Source: Sphingomonas sp. (GTDB lineage: Bacteria; Pseudomonadota; Alphaproteobacteria; Sphingomonadales; Sphingomonadaceae). Taken from it: DNA of 6,405 bases. Position 1 is the first letter of the stretch; each line of letters begins with the position of its first letter. The position numbers were made by a program, and so were the translations under genes. Shown here piece after piece: positions 1-5,903 of this stretch. The stretch lies in NCBI GenBank assembly GCA_025935515.1, contig JAICVC010000120.1:1-6405 (forward strand), in the 5' to 3' direction. The notes beneath the pieces are model-generated. The model saw only the letters and a list, made by a program, of their open reading frames with translations. It was not told where the DNA came from and ran no database searches.

Positions 1-570
1 ATCGACCCCGACACCAGGGGAGAATTCCTTCTCGCTGAGCGGTGGAAATGCCAGCCAGCCGGTCCGCGAAAACTCGCCGATGAACAGGCTGAGGTTGATG
101 AGCAGCGCGCCGGAGGCCGTCAGCCAGAAGCTGACGTTGTTCATGGTCGGGAAGGCGACGTCGCGCACCCCGAGCTGCAGCGGCACCACGAAGTTCATGA
201 AGCCGATGACGAGCGGCATCGCCACGAAGAAGATCATGATCGTGCCGTGGGCGGAGAAAATCTGGTTGTAATGCTCGGGCGGCAGGTAGCCCTGCGACGC
301 GCCGATCGCGAGCGACTGCTGGGCGCGCATCATGATCGCGTCGGCGAACCCGCGGACCAGCATCAGCAGGCCGAGCACGATATACATGATGCCGATCCGC
401 TTGTGATCGGTGGACATGATGTATTCGTTCCACAGGTACGGCCACCAGCCCCTGCGCCACACCCACACGGCGATGGCTGCAATCGCCGCCAGCATGACGA
501 TCGAGGTGATGAGCGGGATCGGATCGTGGAACGGGATTGCGCCCCAGGTCAGTCTGCCGAGCAACGTCAT
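1..570 (-). CDS. cyoB: Cytochrome bo3 ubiquinol oxidase subunit I, N-terminal part
   Basis: Subunit I of the haem-copper quinol oxidase: it oxidises ubiquinol, reduces O2 to water and pumps protons across the inner membrane. The 190 codons present align almost without gaps to the N-terminus of E. coli CyoB as I remember it, shifted by two residues. The quinol-site residues are visible as R73, D77, H100 and Q103 (E. coli R71, D75, H98, Q101), and the low-spin haem ligand is H108 in AHGT (E. coli H106). Hydrophobic segments lie near residues 17-38, 57-75, 104-128 and 145-165. The family is about 660 residues long, so roughly 70% is missing beyond the left edge, including the CuB and high-spin haem ligands. 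The ATG overlaps the cyoA stop by 4 nt (ATGA), which points to translational coupling within a cyoABCD operon. No frame damage is seen. Confidence 0.97.
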   Translation of the reverse strand, partial: MTLLGRLTWGAIPFHDPIPLITSIVMLAAIAAIAVWVWRRGWWPYLWNEYIMSTDHKRIGIMYIVLGLLMLVRGFADAIMMRAQQSLAIGASQGYLPPEHYNQIFSAHGTIMIFFVAMPLVIGFMNFVVPLQLGVRDVAFPTMNNVSFWLTASGALLINLSLFIGEFSRTGWLAFPPLSEKEFSPGVGVD

Positions 571-1493
571 GGCTTGCTTCCGTTCACGGGCCGGTTGTGC
601 TGCGGCGGCGGCACTGGGTTGGGCGGAACGCGGTTGGCGACGATCGCTTCGAACAGGCCCGGCGCGACCGCTCCGTAGGTCATCGGCTTCACGTAGCTGC
701 TCGGCTTGGACAGCTCGGCGTAGCTGCGGCTGTCGAGCGCCGGACCGGTGCCGCGCGAGCCTTGCGCCCACAGCGCGAACTGGTCCGGCGGCAGGGACCG
801 GACCTGGAACTGCATGCCGGGGAAGCCGTCGCCGCTGAAGTGGCCCGACAGGCCGTTGAACGAGCCCAGCCGGTCGGCCTGCAGGTTTAGACGGGTGGTC
901 ATCCGCGGCATGGTGTAGATCATGGTGCCCATCTGCGGGACCCAGAAGACATTCCAGACGGTGGCGGAGGTGAGGCGATAGCTGACCGGCGTACCGGCCG
1001 GGACGACCAGCTGGTTGACGGTGGCGATCCCCTGGTCGGGGTAGATGAACAGCCATTTCCAATCGAGCGACACGACCTCGACATTGAGCGGCGGCTTGTC
1101 CGATGGGAGCGGCTTGCTCGGCTCGAGGTTGTGGCTGCCGATCCAGGCGATGCCGCCCAAGAGCATGATGGTGAGGATTGGAATTCCCCAGACGACCATC
1201 TCGACCGCGCCGGAATATTCCCAGTCGGGCCGGTAGGTCGCCTTGGCGTTGCCGCGGCGATACCACCAGGCAACCCCGATCGTCGCGATCATCGTCGGGA
1301 TGATGATTGCGAGCATGATCGCAGTCGAATTGATGAGGAGCTGCTTTTCCTGGGCGGCGACGGGGCCGACGGGGTCGAGGATCCCGCGATTGCAGCCCGC
1401 CAGGAGAAATGCCGCGACAGCCAGGTGGCAGCGGGCCGCGTGCCGGATGAGGCGCGCCCTCAATCGGTCGTCATGGCCCACGGTCGCTTGCAC
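567..1493 (-). CDS. cyoA: Cytochrome bo3 ubiquinol oxidase subunit II (lipoprotein)
   Basis: Subunit II of the quinol oxidase, a lipid-anchored inner-membrane subunit with a periplasmic cupredoxin-like domain. From the GTG at 1493 the protein has 308 residues. A basic, hydrophobic signal ends in lipobox LLAGC (Cys34), followed by NRGILDP as in E. coli CyoA. Two membrane helices follow (about 52-77 and 97-119). The cupredoxin domain covers about 137-232, with the family block DWKWLFIYPDQGIATVN at 144-160. The CuA ligands of cytochrome c oxidases are absent, as expected for a quinol oxidase. The COX aromatic-rich C-terminal region comes last, then a short proline-rich tail from about 289. The start is uncertain: GTG 1493, GTG 1481 and TTG 1463 are all in frame, none with a strong Shine-Dalgarno. 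TTG 1463 would give a compact 23-residue signal peptide, closest to E. coli. The stop overlaps the cyoB start. Confidence 0.96.
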   Translation of the reverse strand: MQATVGHDDRLRARLIRHAARCHLAVAAFLLAGCNRGILDPVGPVAAQEKQLLINSTAIMLAIIIPTMIATIGVAWWYRRGNAKATYRPDWEYSGAVEMVVWGIPILTIMLLGGIAWIGSHNLEPSKPLPSDKPPLNVEVVSLDWKWLFIYPDQGIATVNQLVVPAGTPVSYRLTSATVWNVFWVPQMGTMIYTMPRMTTRLNLQADRLGSFNGLSGHFSGDGFPGMQFQVRSLPPDQFALWAQGSRGTGPALDSRSYAELSKPSSYVKPMTYGAVAPGLFEAIVANRVPPNPVPPPQHNRPVNGSKP

Positions 1494-1520
1494 GAGCCCC
1501 CGTTCGAATCGATACGATTG

Positions 1521-1547
1521 AGACGCCTCTACGCCCGGTTGGGTTCC
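1521..1547 (-). promoter_or_regulatory. Possible EcfG-type (general stress sigma) promoter for cyoA
   Basis: Read on the minus strand, GGAAC (1543-1547) is followed after 17 nt by CGTCT (1521-1525). The EcfG promoter of alphaproteobacteria is GGAAC, 16-17 nt, CGTT, so only the fourth -10 base differs. It lies in the 69-nt gap between the SDR gene and cyoA, and would start transcription near 1514, about 20 nt before GTG 1493. No convincing sigma-70 promoter is seen in the gap. A 5-bp inverted repeat (AATCG, 3 nt, CGATT) sits just downstream at 1507-1519. A match of this size can occur by chance. Confidence 0.35.
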
Positions 1548-1562
1548 GACAACAATCTTCGC

Positions 1563-2468
1563 TCAGAGCCAGCCCTCGGCGCGGTACCAGTCGGCGGTCG
1601 CGGCGAGCCCTTCCATGGTCTCCACCTCGGGCCGCCACAGCTTCGGCGGGCAGGCGCGCTTGGCCTCGACCACCCAGTTGCGGTGGGAAAAATAAGCCGC
1701 GCGGTCGACCGTGAGCTTGGCCTTTTCGCCGCGCAGCAGCTGGTCGGCGCGGGCGGCGAGCCGGAGCAGGATTCCGGGCGACGAAATGACTGCCGCCCTG
1801 GTGCCGACGGCGGCGGCAAGGGCGCGCGCGAACTCGCGATGAGTCCAGCCGCCTGGCTTGCCGTCGTCCGCCTCGATCAGGATGTTCGACGGGACCCCCG
1901 GGCCGACCAGCGCGAGGAGCAGCCGCGCGAGATCGTCGGCGTGGATCACCGAAACCCGGCCCCTGGGCGGCATCAGCATCAGCCCGAGCTTGGCCATCCG
2001 GAACAGCTCCAGCGTTTCCCTGTCGCCCGAGCCGTAGACGGCTGGCGGGCGGACGATCGCCCAGTCGAGGCCCGAGCTGTGGACCAGCTGCTCGGCGCGG
2101 CACTTGGAGCCGCCGTAGAGCGACAGCTTGGGCTCGCGCGCGGCGAGCGAGGAGACGTGGACGAAACGCCGGACCCCGCCGGCGGTCGCCGCGGCGAGCA
2201 TCGCCAGCGTGCCGGCGACATTGCCGATCTCGAACTCGGCGGCGCTGTGTCCGCTGATCGTGCCAGCGACATGGATGATTGCGTCGGCTTCATCGACCAG
2301 CCACTCGAGCGCGTCGCGGGTGGAGAGGTCGCCGAGGACCCAGTCGACGCCGTCGCGCTCGGGCTGCTCGCGGCGGGTCAGCGCCTTGATGCTGTGCCCG
2401 GCGGCCAACGCGGCGTCGATCAAATGCGAGCCGACGAAGCCGGTGCCACCGGTGACCGCCAGCCTCAT
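1563..2468 (-). CDS. NAD(P)-binding atypical SDR / NAD-dependent epimerase family protein (NDUFA9-like)
   Basis: A 301-residue Rossmann-fold protein of the extended/atypical short-chain dehydrogenase superfamily; the substrate cannot be told from sequence. The dinucleotide-binding loop GGTGFVG is at 7-13, an acidic turn GDLS at 46-49, the mid-domain strand ends in HVAG at 66-69, and the catalytic triad looks intact: S107 in HVSS, Y118 and K122 in YGGSK. VRPPAVYG (139-146) is the usual strand after the active site. The C-terminal third is the variable substrate region and is not recognised. The chosen ATG gives the Rossmann start MRLAVTGGTG and overlaps the obg stop by 4 nt (ATGA). The frame stays open far upstream through obg, but that extension looks like low-complexity shadow coding. 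Relatives include complex I NDUFA9-type proteins and sugar-nucleotide epimerases. Translational coupling to obg suggests co-expression, not a shared function. Confidence 0.88.
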   Translation of the reverse strand: MRLAVTGGTGFVGSHLIDAALAAGHSIKALTRREQPERDGVDWVLGDLSTRDALEWLVDEADAIIHVAGTISGHSAAEFEIGNVAGTLAMLAAATAGGVRRFVHVSSLAAREPKLSLYGGSKCRAEQLVHSSGLDWAIVRPPAVYGSGDRETLELFRMAKLGLMLMPPRGRVSVIHADDLARLLLALVGPGVPSNILIEADDGKPGGWTHREFARALAAAVGTRAAVISSPGILLRLAARADQLLRGEKAKLTVDRAAYFSHRNWVVEAKRACPPKLWRPEVETMEGLAATADWYRAEGWL

Positions 2469-3511
2469 AGGGGCGACCAGTGCCCCTGGTCCTGGGCCTC
2501 GACCGCATCCTCCTCGGCCGCCGGGGCGCCAAGGCGCTCGATGATGGCGTCGAGCAGCGGCTCCATCCCTTCCTCCAGCGGCGCGCTGACCGGGAAGATG
2601 CTTGCACCGGTCTCCAGTTCGAGTGCTTTCACGACCTTCGCGCGCGGCTTGTCCCCGAGAAGATCCGCCTTGGTCAGCGCGATTATTTCGGGCTTGTCGG
2701 CGAGGCCGGCGCCGTAGCTGTCGAGCTCGCCCCGGACGACCCGCCAGCCTTCGACCGGATCCTCGGACGATCCGTCGACCAGGTGGAGGAGGACGCGCGT
2801 GCGCTCGACATGGCCGAGGAAACGGTCGCCGATGCCCGCCCCTTCGGCGGCGCCTTCGATCAGGCCGGGGATGTCGGCGAGCACGAACTCGCGGCCCTTG
2901 TGGCGGACGACCCCGAGCTGCGGGCGAAGCGTCGTGAACGGGTAATCGCCGACCCTCGCCGATGCGTTGCTGACCGAATTCAGCAACGTCGACTTGCCGG
3001 CGTTGGGCAAGCCGACGAGCCCGACGTCGGCGAGCAGCTTGAGCCGGAGCCAGACCCACATCTCCTCGCCCGGCTCGCCGGTCTGGTGCTGGCGCGGGGC
3101 GCGGTTGGTCGAGGTCTTGTAGCTGGCGTTGCCGCGGCCGCCGATGCCGCCCTTGAGGAAGGTCACGCGCTGGCCGACTTTGGTCAGGTCCGCGAGCGGC
3201 GAGCGCTCCTCGTCGTCGGCAAGGATTTGGGTGCCGACGGGGACCTTGATGACGAGATCGCCGCCGCCGGCTCCGGTGCGGTTGGAGCCAGCGCCGCCCT
3301 TGCCGCGAGCGGCGCGGAAATGCTGGGTATAGCGGAAGTCGATCAGCGTATTGAGCCCGGCGACGGCCTCGAACACGACGTCGCCGCCCTTGCCGCCGTC
3401 GCCGCCGTCGGGCCCGCCATATTCGATGAACTTCTCGCGCCGGAAGCTCACCGCGCCGGGGCCGCCGGCGCCCGAGCGCACGAAAATCTTGGCCTGGTCG
3501 AGAAAATGCAT
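2465..3511 (-). CDS. obg: GTPase Obg/CgtA, ribosome assembly and growth control
   Basis: Obg is an essential GTPase that binds the 50S subunit and links ribosome assembly with growth and cell-cycle control. The 348 residues begin with the typical MHFLDQAKI. The glycine-rich Obg fold covers about 1-158, with dense GG repeats at 31-45 and 68-84. The G domain follows: G1 GLPNAGKST (167-175), switch/G2 around YPFTT (190-194), G3 DIPG (213-216), G4 TKAD (280-283) and G5 VSA (308-310). G4 departs from the canonical NKxD by carrying Thr in place of Asn. The acidic C-terminal tail is short (about 328-348). No clear Shine-Dalgarno precedes the ATG, but the start matches the family N-terminus. Its neighbours here are a VOC gene upstream and the SDR gene downstream; the rplU-rpmA genes that often precede obg are not adjacent. 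Confidence 0.97.
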   Translation of the reverse strand: MHFLDQAKIFVRSGAGGPGAVSFRREKFIEYGGPDGGDGGKGGDVVFEAVAGLNTLIDFRYTQHFRAARGKGGAGSNRTGAGGGDLVIKVPVGTQILADDEERSPLADLTKVGQRVTFLKGGIGGRGNASYKTSTNRAPRQHQTGEPGEEMWVWLRLKLLADVGLVGLPNAGKSTLLNSVSNASARVGDYPFTTLRPQLGVVRHKGREFVLADIPGLIEGAAEGAGIGDRFLGHVERTRVLLHLVDGSSEDPVEGWRVVRGELDSYGAGLADKPEIIALTKADLLGDKPRAKVVKALELETGASIFPVSAPLEEGMEPLLDAIIERLGAPAAEEDAVEAQDQGHWSPL

Positions 3512-3552
3512 TTCGGCGCCGCAGTTAGGCGATGCGCGCCCTGAGGGGAACC

Positions 3553-3885
3553 TTACGGCCCGCTGACCGAGATTTCGGCGCCGTCGAGGTCGCGGAAGCG
3601 GGCGATGCGGGTGCCGTGCATGTCGGTGGGAGGACTGGTGAAGACCAGCCCCTCGGCCTGGCCGGCGGCGTAGAAATTGTCGAGATCGGTTGTCCCGAGC
3701 CCGAGTTGCACGCTTCCCGCCGGGTTGTCTTCGGAGGCCGGGTGAAGCGCGAGCCTGGTCTCGCCGGTGTCGAACTCGCTCCAGAAGGGCGACTGGAAGC
3801 CCGGCGTCAGCCCGAGCGTGTCGCGGTAGAAGGCGACCGCCGCGTCCATGTCGCTGACGAACTTGATCGCATAATTGAGACGCAT
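3553..3885 (-). CDS. VOC (glyoxalase/bleomycin-resistance fold) family protein
   Basis: A 110-residue single-module vicinal-oxygen-chelate protein. The family covers glyoxalases, dioxygenases and antibiotic-binding proteins, and sequence alone does not choose between them. The first beta-alpha unit is clear in residues 4-27 (FVSDMDAAVAFYRDTLGL), and the closing strand is RFRDLDGAEISV (96-107). Candidate metal positions are H48 in LALHP and E104; the first-strand ligand position, often His, appears to be K8, so metal binding is doubtful. It is somewhat shorter than the usual 120-130 residues but has both halves. The start is well supported by a GGAGG 5 nt before the ATG. It follows the protease gene by 13 nt, so the two are very probably co-transcribed. 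Confidence 0.9.
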   Translation of the reverse strand: MRLNYAIKFVSDMDAAVAFYRDTLGLTPGFQSPFWSEFDTGETRLALHPASEDNPAGSVQLGLGTTDLDNFYAAGQAEGLVFTSPPTDMHGTRIARFRDLDGAEISVSGP

Positions 3886-3890
3886 CTGAC

Positions 3891-3895
3891 CCTCC
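3891..3895 (-). promoter_or_regulatory. Strong Shine-Dalgarno of the VOC gene
   Basis: GGAGG on the minus strand, 5 nt before the ATG at 3885, inside the 13-nt gap after the protease stop. It fixes the start and is the clearest ribosome-binding site in the left half of the window. Confidence 0.8.
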
Positions 3896-3898
3896 GGC

Positions 3899-4522
3899 TC
3901 ATGAAGCAGCGGCGTTCTGGGGATGGTGCGGCACCAATATCAAGGTGCGCCCCTCGACCCGCCACGATTCGAGCTTGGACAGGAAGTTCATGCCGAGCAC
4001 GTCGAGTTCTCCGAGCCCCGGCGCGGTGACGATGCGGAGGTTGCGGGCGACGATGTTGCCGACGCGCAGCTCGTCGATCTTGCCGGTTTCGGCGGGCGTG
4101 GCGCCATTCGCAGTCCGCAGCACGACCGGCGCGACACCGGTGGCTGAGTCGATTTTCGCTTCGCGCGCCGTGCCGCGTGAGATCGCGGTGACCGTCGCGC
4201 CGCTGTCGATCAGCATCCGGCGCTCGACCCCGTTGATCGAGGCGACCACCCAGAAGTGGCCGTCGTTCGCCATGCGCACGCGCAATTCCTTGCCGGCGAC
4301 GGTCTGGTCGTCGAGTCCGAGCTTGTCGGTGAGCCGCGCCAGCTCGGGCTGGTAGGGCGCCTGCTGGAGAAGGATGAAAATGAGGAAGGCAAGCAAACTG
4401 GCCGAAATTGCGAAGCGGACGATCCGGCCGACATAGGGCAGGCGCTGCAACAGCATGATCAGCAGCGCGGCGCCGATCGCGTAGAAGGCGAGGTGTTGCC
4501 ACTCTGGAACGGTGGTCGGCAT
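3899..4522 (-). CDS. Membrane-anchored retropepsin-like aspartic protease (clan AA, TIGR02281-like)
   Basis: A 207-residue protein with two N-terminal hydrophobic segments (about 11-26 and 36-53), then a soluble domain of about 125 residues. That domain has the retroviral-type aspartic protease signature: MLIDSGATVTAIS (103-115) with catalytic Asp106, a preceding beta-hairpin at 85-98 (DGHFWVVASINGVE), and the family's second conserved block LGMNFL (176-181). One catalytic Asp per chain implies a dimer, as in other single-domain clan AA enzymes. The domain probably faces the periplasm, judging from the hairpin of two membrane helices only if the N-terminus is also periplasmic, so topology is open. 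Its substrate is unknown. The ATG at 4522 lacks a clear Shine-Dalgarno. It is the first gene of the minus-strand run and is divergent from the small gene at 4646. Confidence 0.88.
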   Translation of the reverse strand: MPTTVPEWQHLAFYAIGAALLIMLLQRLPYVGRIVRFAISASLLAFLIFILLQQAPYQPELARLTDKLGLDDQTVAGKELRVRMANDGHFWVVASINGVERRMLIDSGATVTAISRGTAREAKIDSATGVAPVVLRTANGATPAETGKIDELRVGNIVARNLRIVTAPGLGELDVLGMNFLSKLESWRVEGRTLILVPHHPQNAAAS

Positions 4523-4574
4523 CGTGATGGCATTTCGGTCGAATCATCGCCTGGTTCAACCCAGCGACCGATAC

Positions 4575-4606
4575 CAAGGCGAAACGCTAGGCACTTCAGC
4601 GCCTTG
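4575..4606 (+). promoter_or_regulatory. Inverted repeat that competes with the terminator-like hairpin
   Basis: CAAGGCG (4575-4581) and CGCCTTG (4600-4606) form a perfect 7-bp inverted repeat with an 18-nt loop. Its right arm uses the bases that form the left arm of the hairpin at 4598-4614, so the two folds exclude each other, as in an attenuator. A smaller hairpin (CTGG 4551-4554 / CCAG 4561-4564) lies upstream. The transcript that would carry these folds is inferred; I see no strong promoter for it. Confidence 0.35.
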
Positions 4607-4617
4607 CGGGCGTTTTT
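4598..4617 (+). terminator. Terminator-like hairpin with U-run before the small plus-strand gene
   Basis: AGCGCC (4598-4603), a 5-nt loop, and GGCGTT (4609-4614) pair over 6 bp including one G-U, followed by further T residues to 4617. This has the form of a weak rho-independent terminator reading to the right. No plus-strand gene ends here, so it would act on a leader or a small RNA. The T-run exists only for plus-strand transcripts, so it would not terminate the minus-strand operon. Confidence 0.35.
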
Positions 4618-4645
4618 AATGAAAGTCAGGTTCCCGGAGCGTAAC

Positions 4646-4831
4646 ATGCAAGAGCGCATCGTGGCGGTCGGTCTGCTGACCAGACGCGATCTCAATTTGC
4701 TGGGCCCGACCTTCGACCGGGTCTGGCCGGTCGAGGAAGCACCGTCGTTCAACGAGCTGCTGCGGGCGATCGACGATGCCGACCGTCGGCTGGAGAGTCA
4801 GAACGGCCGCGCAGCGGCGGACCGGCACTAG
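4646..4831 (+). CDS. Short hypothetical protein
   Basis: A 61-residue protein that I cannot assign to a named family; it resembles short conserved proteins I associate with sphingomonads, without known function. Residues 4-10 (RIVAVGL) look like a beta strand, followed by LTRRDLNLLGPTF and a helix-like FNELLRAIDDADRRLE (35-50). The tail is Arg/Ala-rich. There is no signal peptide or membrane segment, so it is probably cytosolic. The start is supported by a GGAG 6 nt before the ATG. An in-frame ATG at 4619 would add nine residues, but it sits right after the terminator-like T-run and lacks a good Shine-Dalgarno. The reading frame is open upstream into the divergent protease gene, which looks like shadow coding. 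It converges on the iron permease gene with a 4-nt overlap. Confidence 0.65.
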   Translation: MQERIVAVGLLTRRDLNLLGPTFDRVWPVEEAPSFNELLRAIDDADRRLESQNGRAAADRH

Positions 4832-5253
4832 AAACGGTCGAGCAGCCGGTCGACGGTGTCCTCAGCCCTCTCCGCTGTCTGCTGCTTGCCGTCCTCCTTC
4901 AATTCCTTCGCGTGCCGTTCGAGCGCGGTGCGGACGAGCTCGATCTGCTGGTCGGTGAGATGCTCGATGCCGATGAATTGCTCGCGTGCCTTGTCGACGG
5001 CGCGCAGAAGCTCGTCGAGCTTGGCCTGGATCGCGGCGCCGTCCCGGTTCTGGCTGTTCTGGATCAGGAACACCGCGAGGAAGGTCAACACTGTGGTCGC
5101 GGTGTTGATCACCAATTGCCAGGTGTCCGAATAATTGAAGACCGGGCCCGACACCGCCCAGACGATGCACGCGAAAGTGGCGCCGACGAAGGCGCTGGGC
5201 TGGCCCATCCACGTGGCCGTCTTCGATGCAATATTGGAAAAGAACTTGGTCAT
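4828..5253 (-). CDS. Low-affinity iron permease family membrane protein
   Basis: A 141-residue protein matching the low-affinity iron permease family (PF04120). Two membrane segments lie at about 22-38 and 46-65, joined by the conserved block GPVFNYSDTWQLVIN (36-50) and followed by FLIQNSQNRD (62-71), the family hallmark. The rest (about 75-141) is a charged helical cytosolic region, probably coiled coil, longer than the minimal domain. The family is named after fungal low-affinity Fe transport; its role in bacteria is poorly established, so iron transport is a family-level inference. The ATG lacks a nearby Shine-Dalgarno; an AGGTG lies about 13 nt upstream but within an inverted repeat. The gene follows tetR by 41 nt on the same strand and may be co-transcribed. 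Its stop overlaps that of the small convergent gene. Confidence 0.85.
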   Translation of the reverse strand: MTKFFSNIASKTATWMGQPSAFVGATFACIVWAVSGPVFNYSDTWQLVINTATTVLTFLAVFLIQNSQNRDGAAIQAKLDELLRAVDKAREQFIGIEHLTDQQIELVRTALERHAKELKEDGKQQTAERAEDTVDRLLDRF

Positions 5254-5265
5254 GGGCGACGTAAC

Positions 5266-5286
5266 GCACCTGCAACGACAAGGTGC
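5266..5286 (-). repeat. Inverted repeat between the tetR and iron permease genes
   Basis: GCACCT and AGGTGC arms (6 bp, perfect) around a 9-nt loop, ending 12 nt before the permease ATG. There is no T-run, so it is not an intrinsic terminator. It could be a protein-binding dyad or an mRNA hairpin that hides the only Shine-Dalgarno-like AGGTG. A dyad of this size may also be chance. Confidence 0.35.
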
Positions 5287-5294
5287 CGTGCGGC

Positions 5295-5882
5295 CTAGCC
5301 CCGGGGGTGCTCCGCTTCCATGCGGTGGCGGAGCCGCTGGGCGGCGAGCTCGCGCGCGGCGTCGCGCTGCAGACCTAGCGCCTCGGCGATCGGCGGCCCG
5401 AGCAGCGAATCGCCAAGCGCATTGAGCACCAGCGACAGAGTGCTTTCCGCAACGTGATGGGGGTCGTGGCCGACTGCGAGCTGGGCGACCAGTCCGCGGA
5501 TCGAATCGAGGATCGGGTTCAAGGCGTCACGGTTGCCGGTGAGGATCATCCATGCGGCAAGCGCGCCGGCGCCTTCCCGGCCAAAGGCGTCGAAGCATTG
5601 GTCGACGATCACCCGGGCATCCGTCTCGCCGGCGCGCACGCGCTCGACAGTCTCGGCGATGCTGCCGTTGACCGAGTCGGCGATCGACCTCGCGAGCTCG
5701 CCCTGGAGCCCGGCAGCAGAGCCGAAATGGTGAAGGAGGTTGGCGTGGGTGCGTCCGATCTCGGCGGCGACGGCCTTGAGCGTGACGGCCTGGGGGCCTC
5801 GCTCGATCAGCAGCTTGCGCGCCGCGCCAAGCGCGGCCGAACGGCTTTCTTCGGGGCTGAGGCGGGTCCGTCTTATTGACAC
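5295..5882 (-). CDS. TetR/AcrR family transcriptional regulator
   Basis: A 195-residue regulator. The N-terminal helix-turn-helix is clear: helix 1 at about 11-28 (ESRSAALGAARKLLIERG), then VTLKAVAAEIGRTHANLLHHFGS at 33-55, where the recognition helix and the LLHHFGS turn match the TetR pattern. The ligand-binding C-terminal domain (about 60-190) is not recognisable, as usual in this family. The start must be the GTG at 5882, because an in-frame TAA lies a few codons upstream and no Met follows before the HTH. No Shine-Dalgarno is present. It is divergent from the hydrolase gene across 27 nt, and the consensus -35 of the hydrolase promoter overlaps its first codons. Control of the hydrolase gene and of itself is therefore likely; the iron permease downstream may share its transcript. 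The effector is unknown. Confidence 0.92.
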   Translation of the reverse strand: MSIRRTRLSPEESRSAALGAARKLLIERGPQAVTLKAVAAEIGRTHANLLHHFGSAAGLQGELARSIADSVNGSIAETVERVRAGETDARVIVDQCFDAFGREGAGALAAWMILTGNRDALNPILDSIRGLVAQLAVGHDPHHVAESTLSLVLNALGDSLLGPPIAEALGLQRDAARELAAQRLRHRMEAEHPRG

Positions 5883-5903
5883 GATTGTAAGTTAAGCTAT
5901 TTT
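5876..5903 (+). promoter_or_regulatory. Sigma-70 promoter of the hydrolase gene, leaderless start
   Basis: A perfect -35 TTGACA (5876-5881), a 16-nt spacer and -10 TATTTT (5898-5903, four of six consensus bases). The start point expected about 7 nt after the -10 falls on or next to the A of the ATG at 5910, so the mRNA would have no leader; in keeping with this, no Shine-Dalgarno precedes the ATG. The spacer contains the short palindrome TAAGTTA (5888-5894), a possible but weak centre for a TetR operator. This AT-rich patch stands out from its GC-rich surroundings. Confidence 0.65.

Noticed and set aside
247..890. Overlapping plus-strand frames opposite cyoA and cyoB
   Set aside because: They are antisense to two well-recognised genes and contain no identifiable domain or ribosome-binding site.
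1131..2717. Long plus-strand open frame of 528 codons
   Set aside because: It crosses cyoA, the SDR gene and the end of obg on the opposite strand and has the composition of a shadow frame in GC-rich DNA, with no recognisable domain.
2469..3059. Upstream extension of the SDR reading frame to a 498-residue protein
   Set aside because: The added part lies opposite no independent evidence of coding: it is Arg/Ala-rich low-complexity sequence inside the obg gene on the same strand, and the Rossmann motif starts exactly at the ATG at 2468.
2480..3544. Plus-strand open frame of 354 codons opposite obg
   Set aside because: It mirrors obg almost completely, and obg has every G motif; the opposite frame shows only biased Ala/Glu/Asp-rich sequence.
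4551..4564. GGTTCAACCC resembling a tRNA T-arm
   Set aside because: The T-stem cannot be formed with proper pairing beyond the first base pair, and no acceptor or anticodon stem is found nearby.
4608..4634. GGAAC on the minus strand as an EcfG promoter for the protease gene
   Set aside because: The -10 at the right distance would be CGCC, keeping only CG of the CGTT consensus, so the match is too weak.
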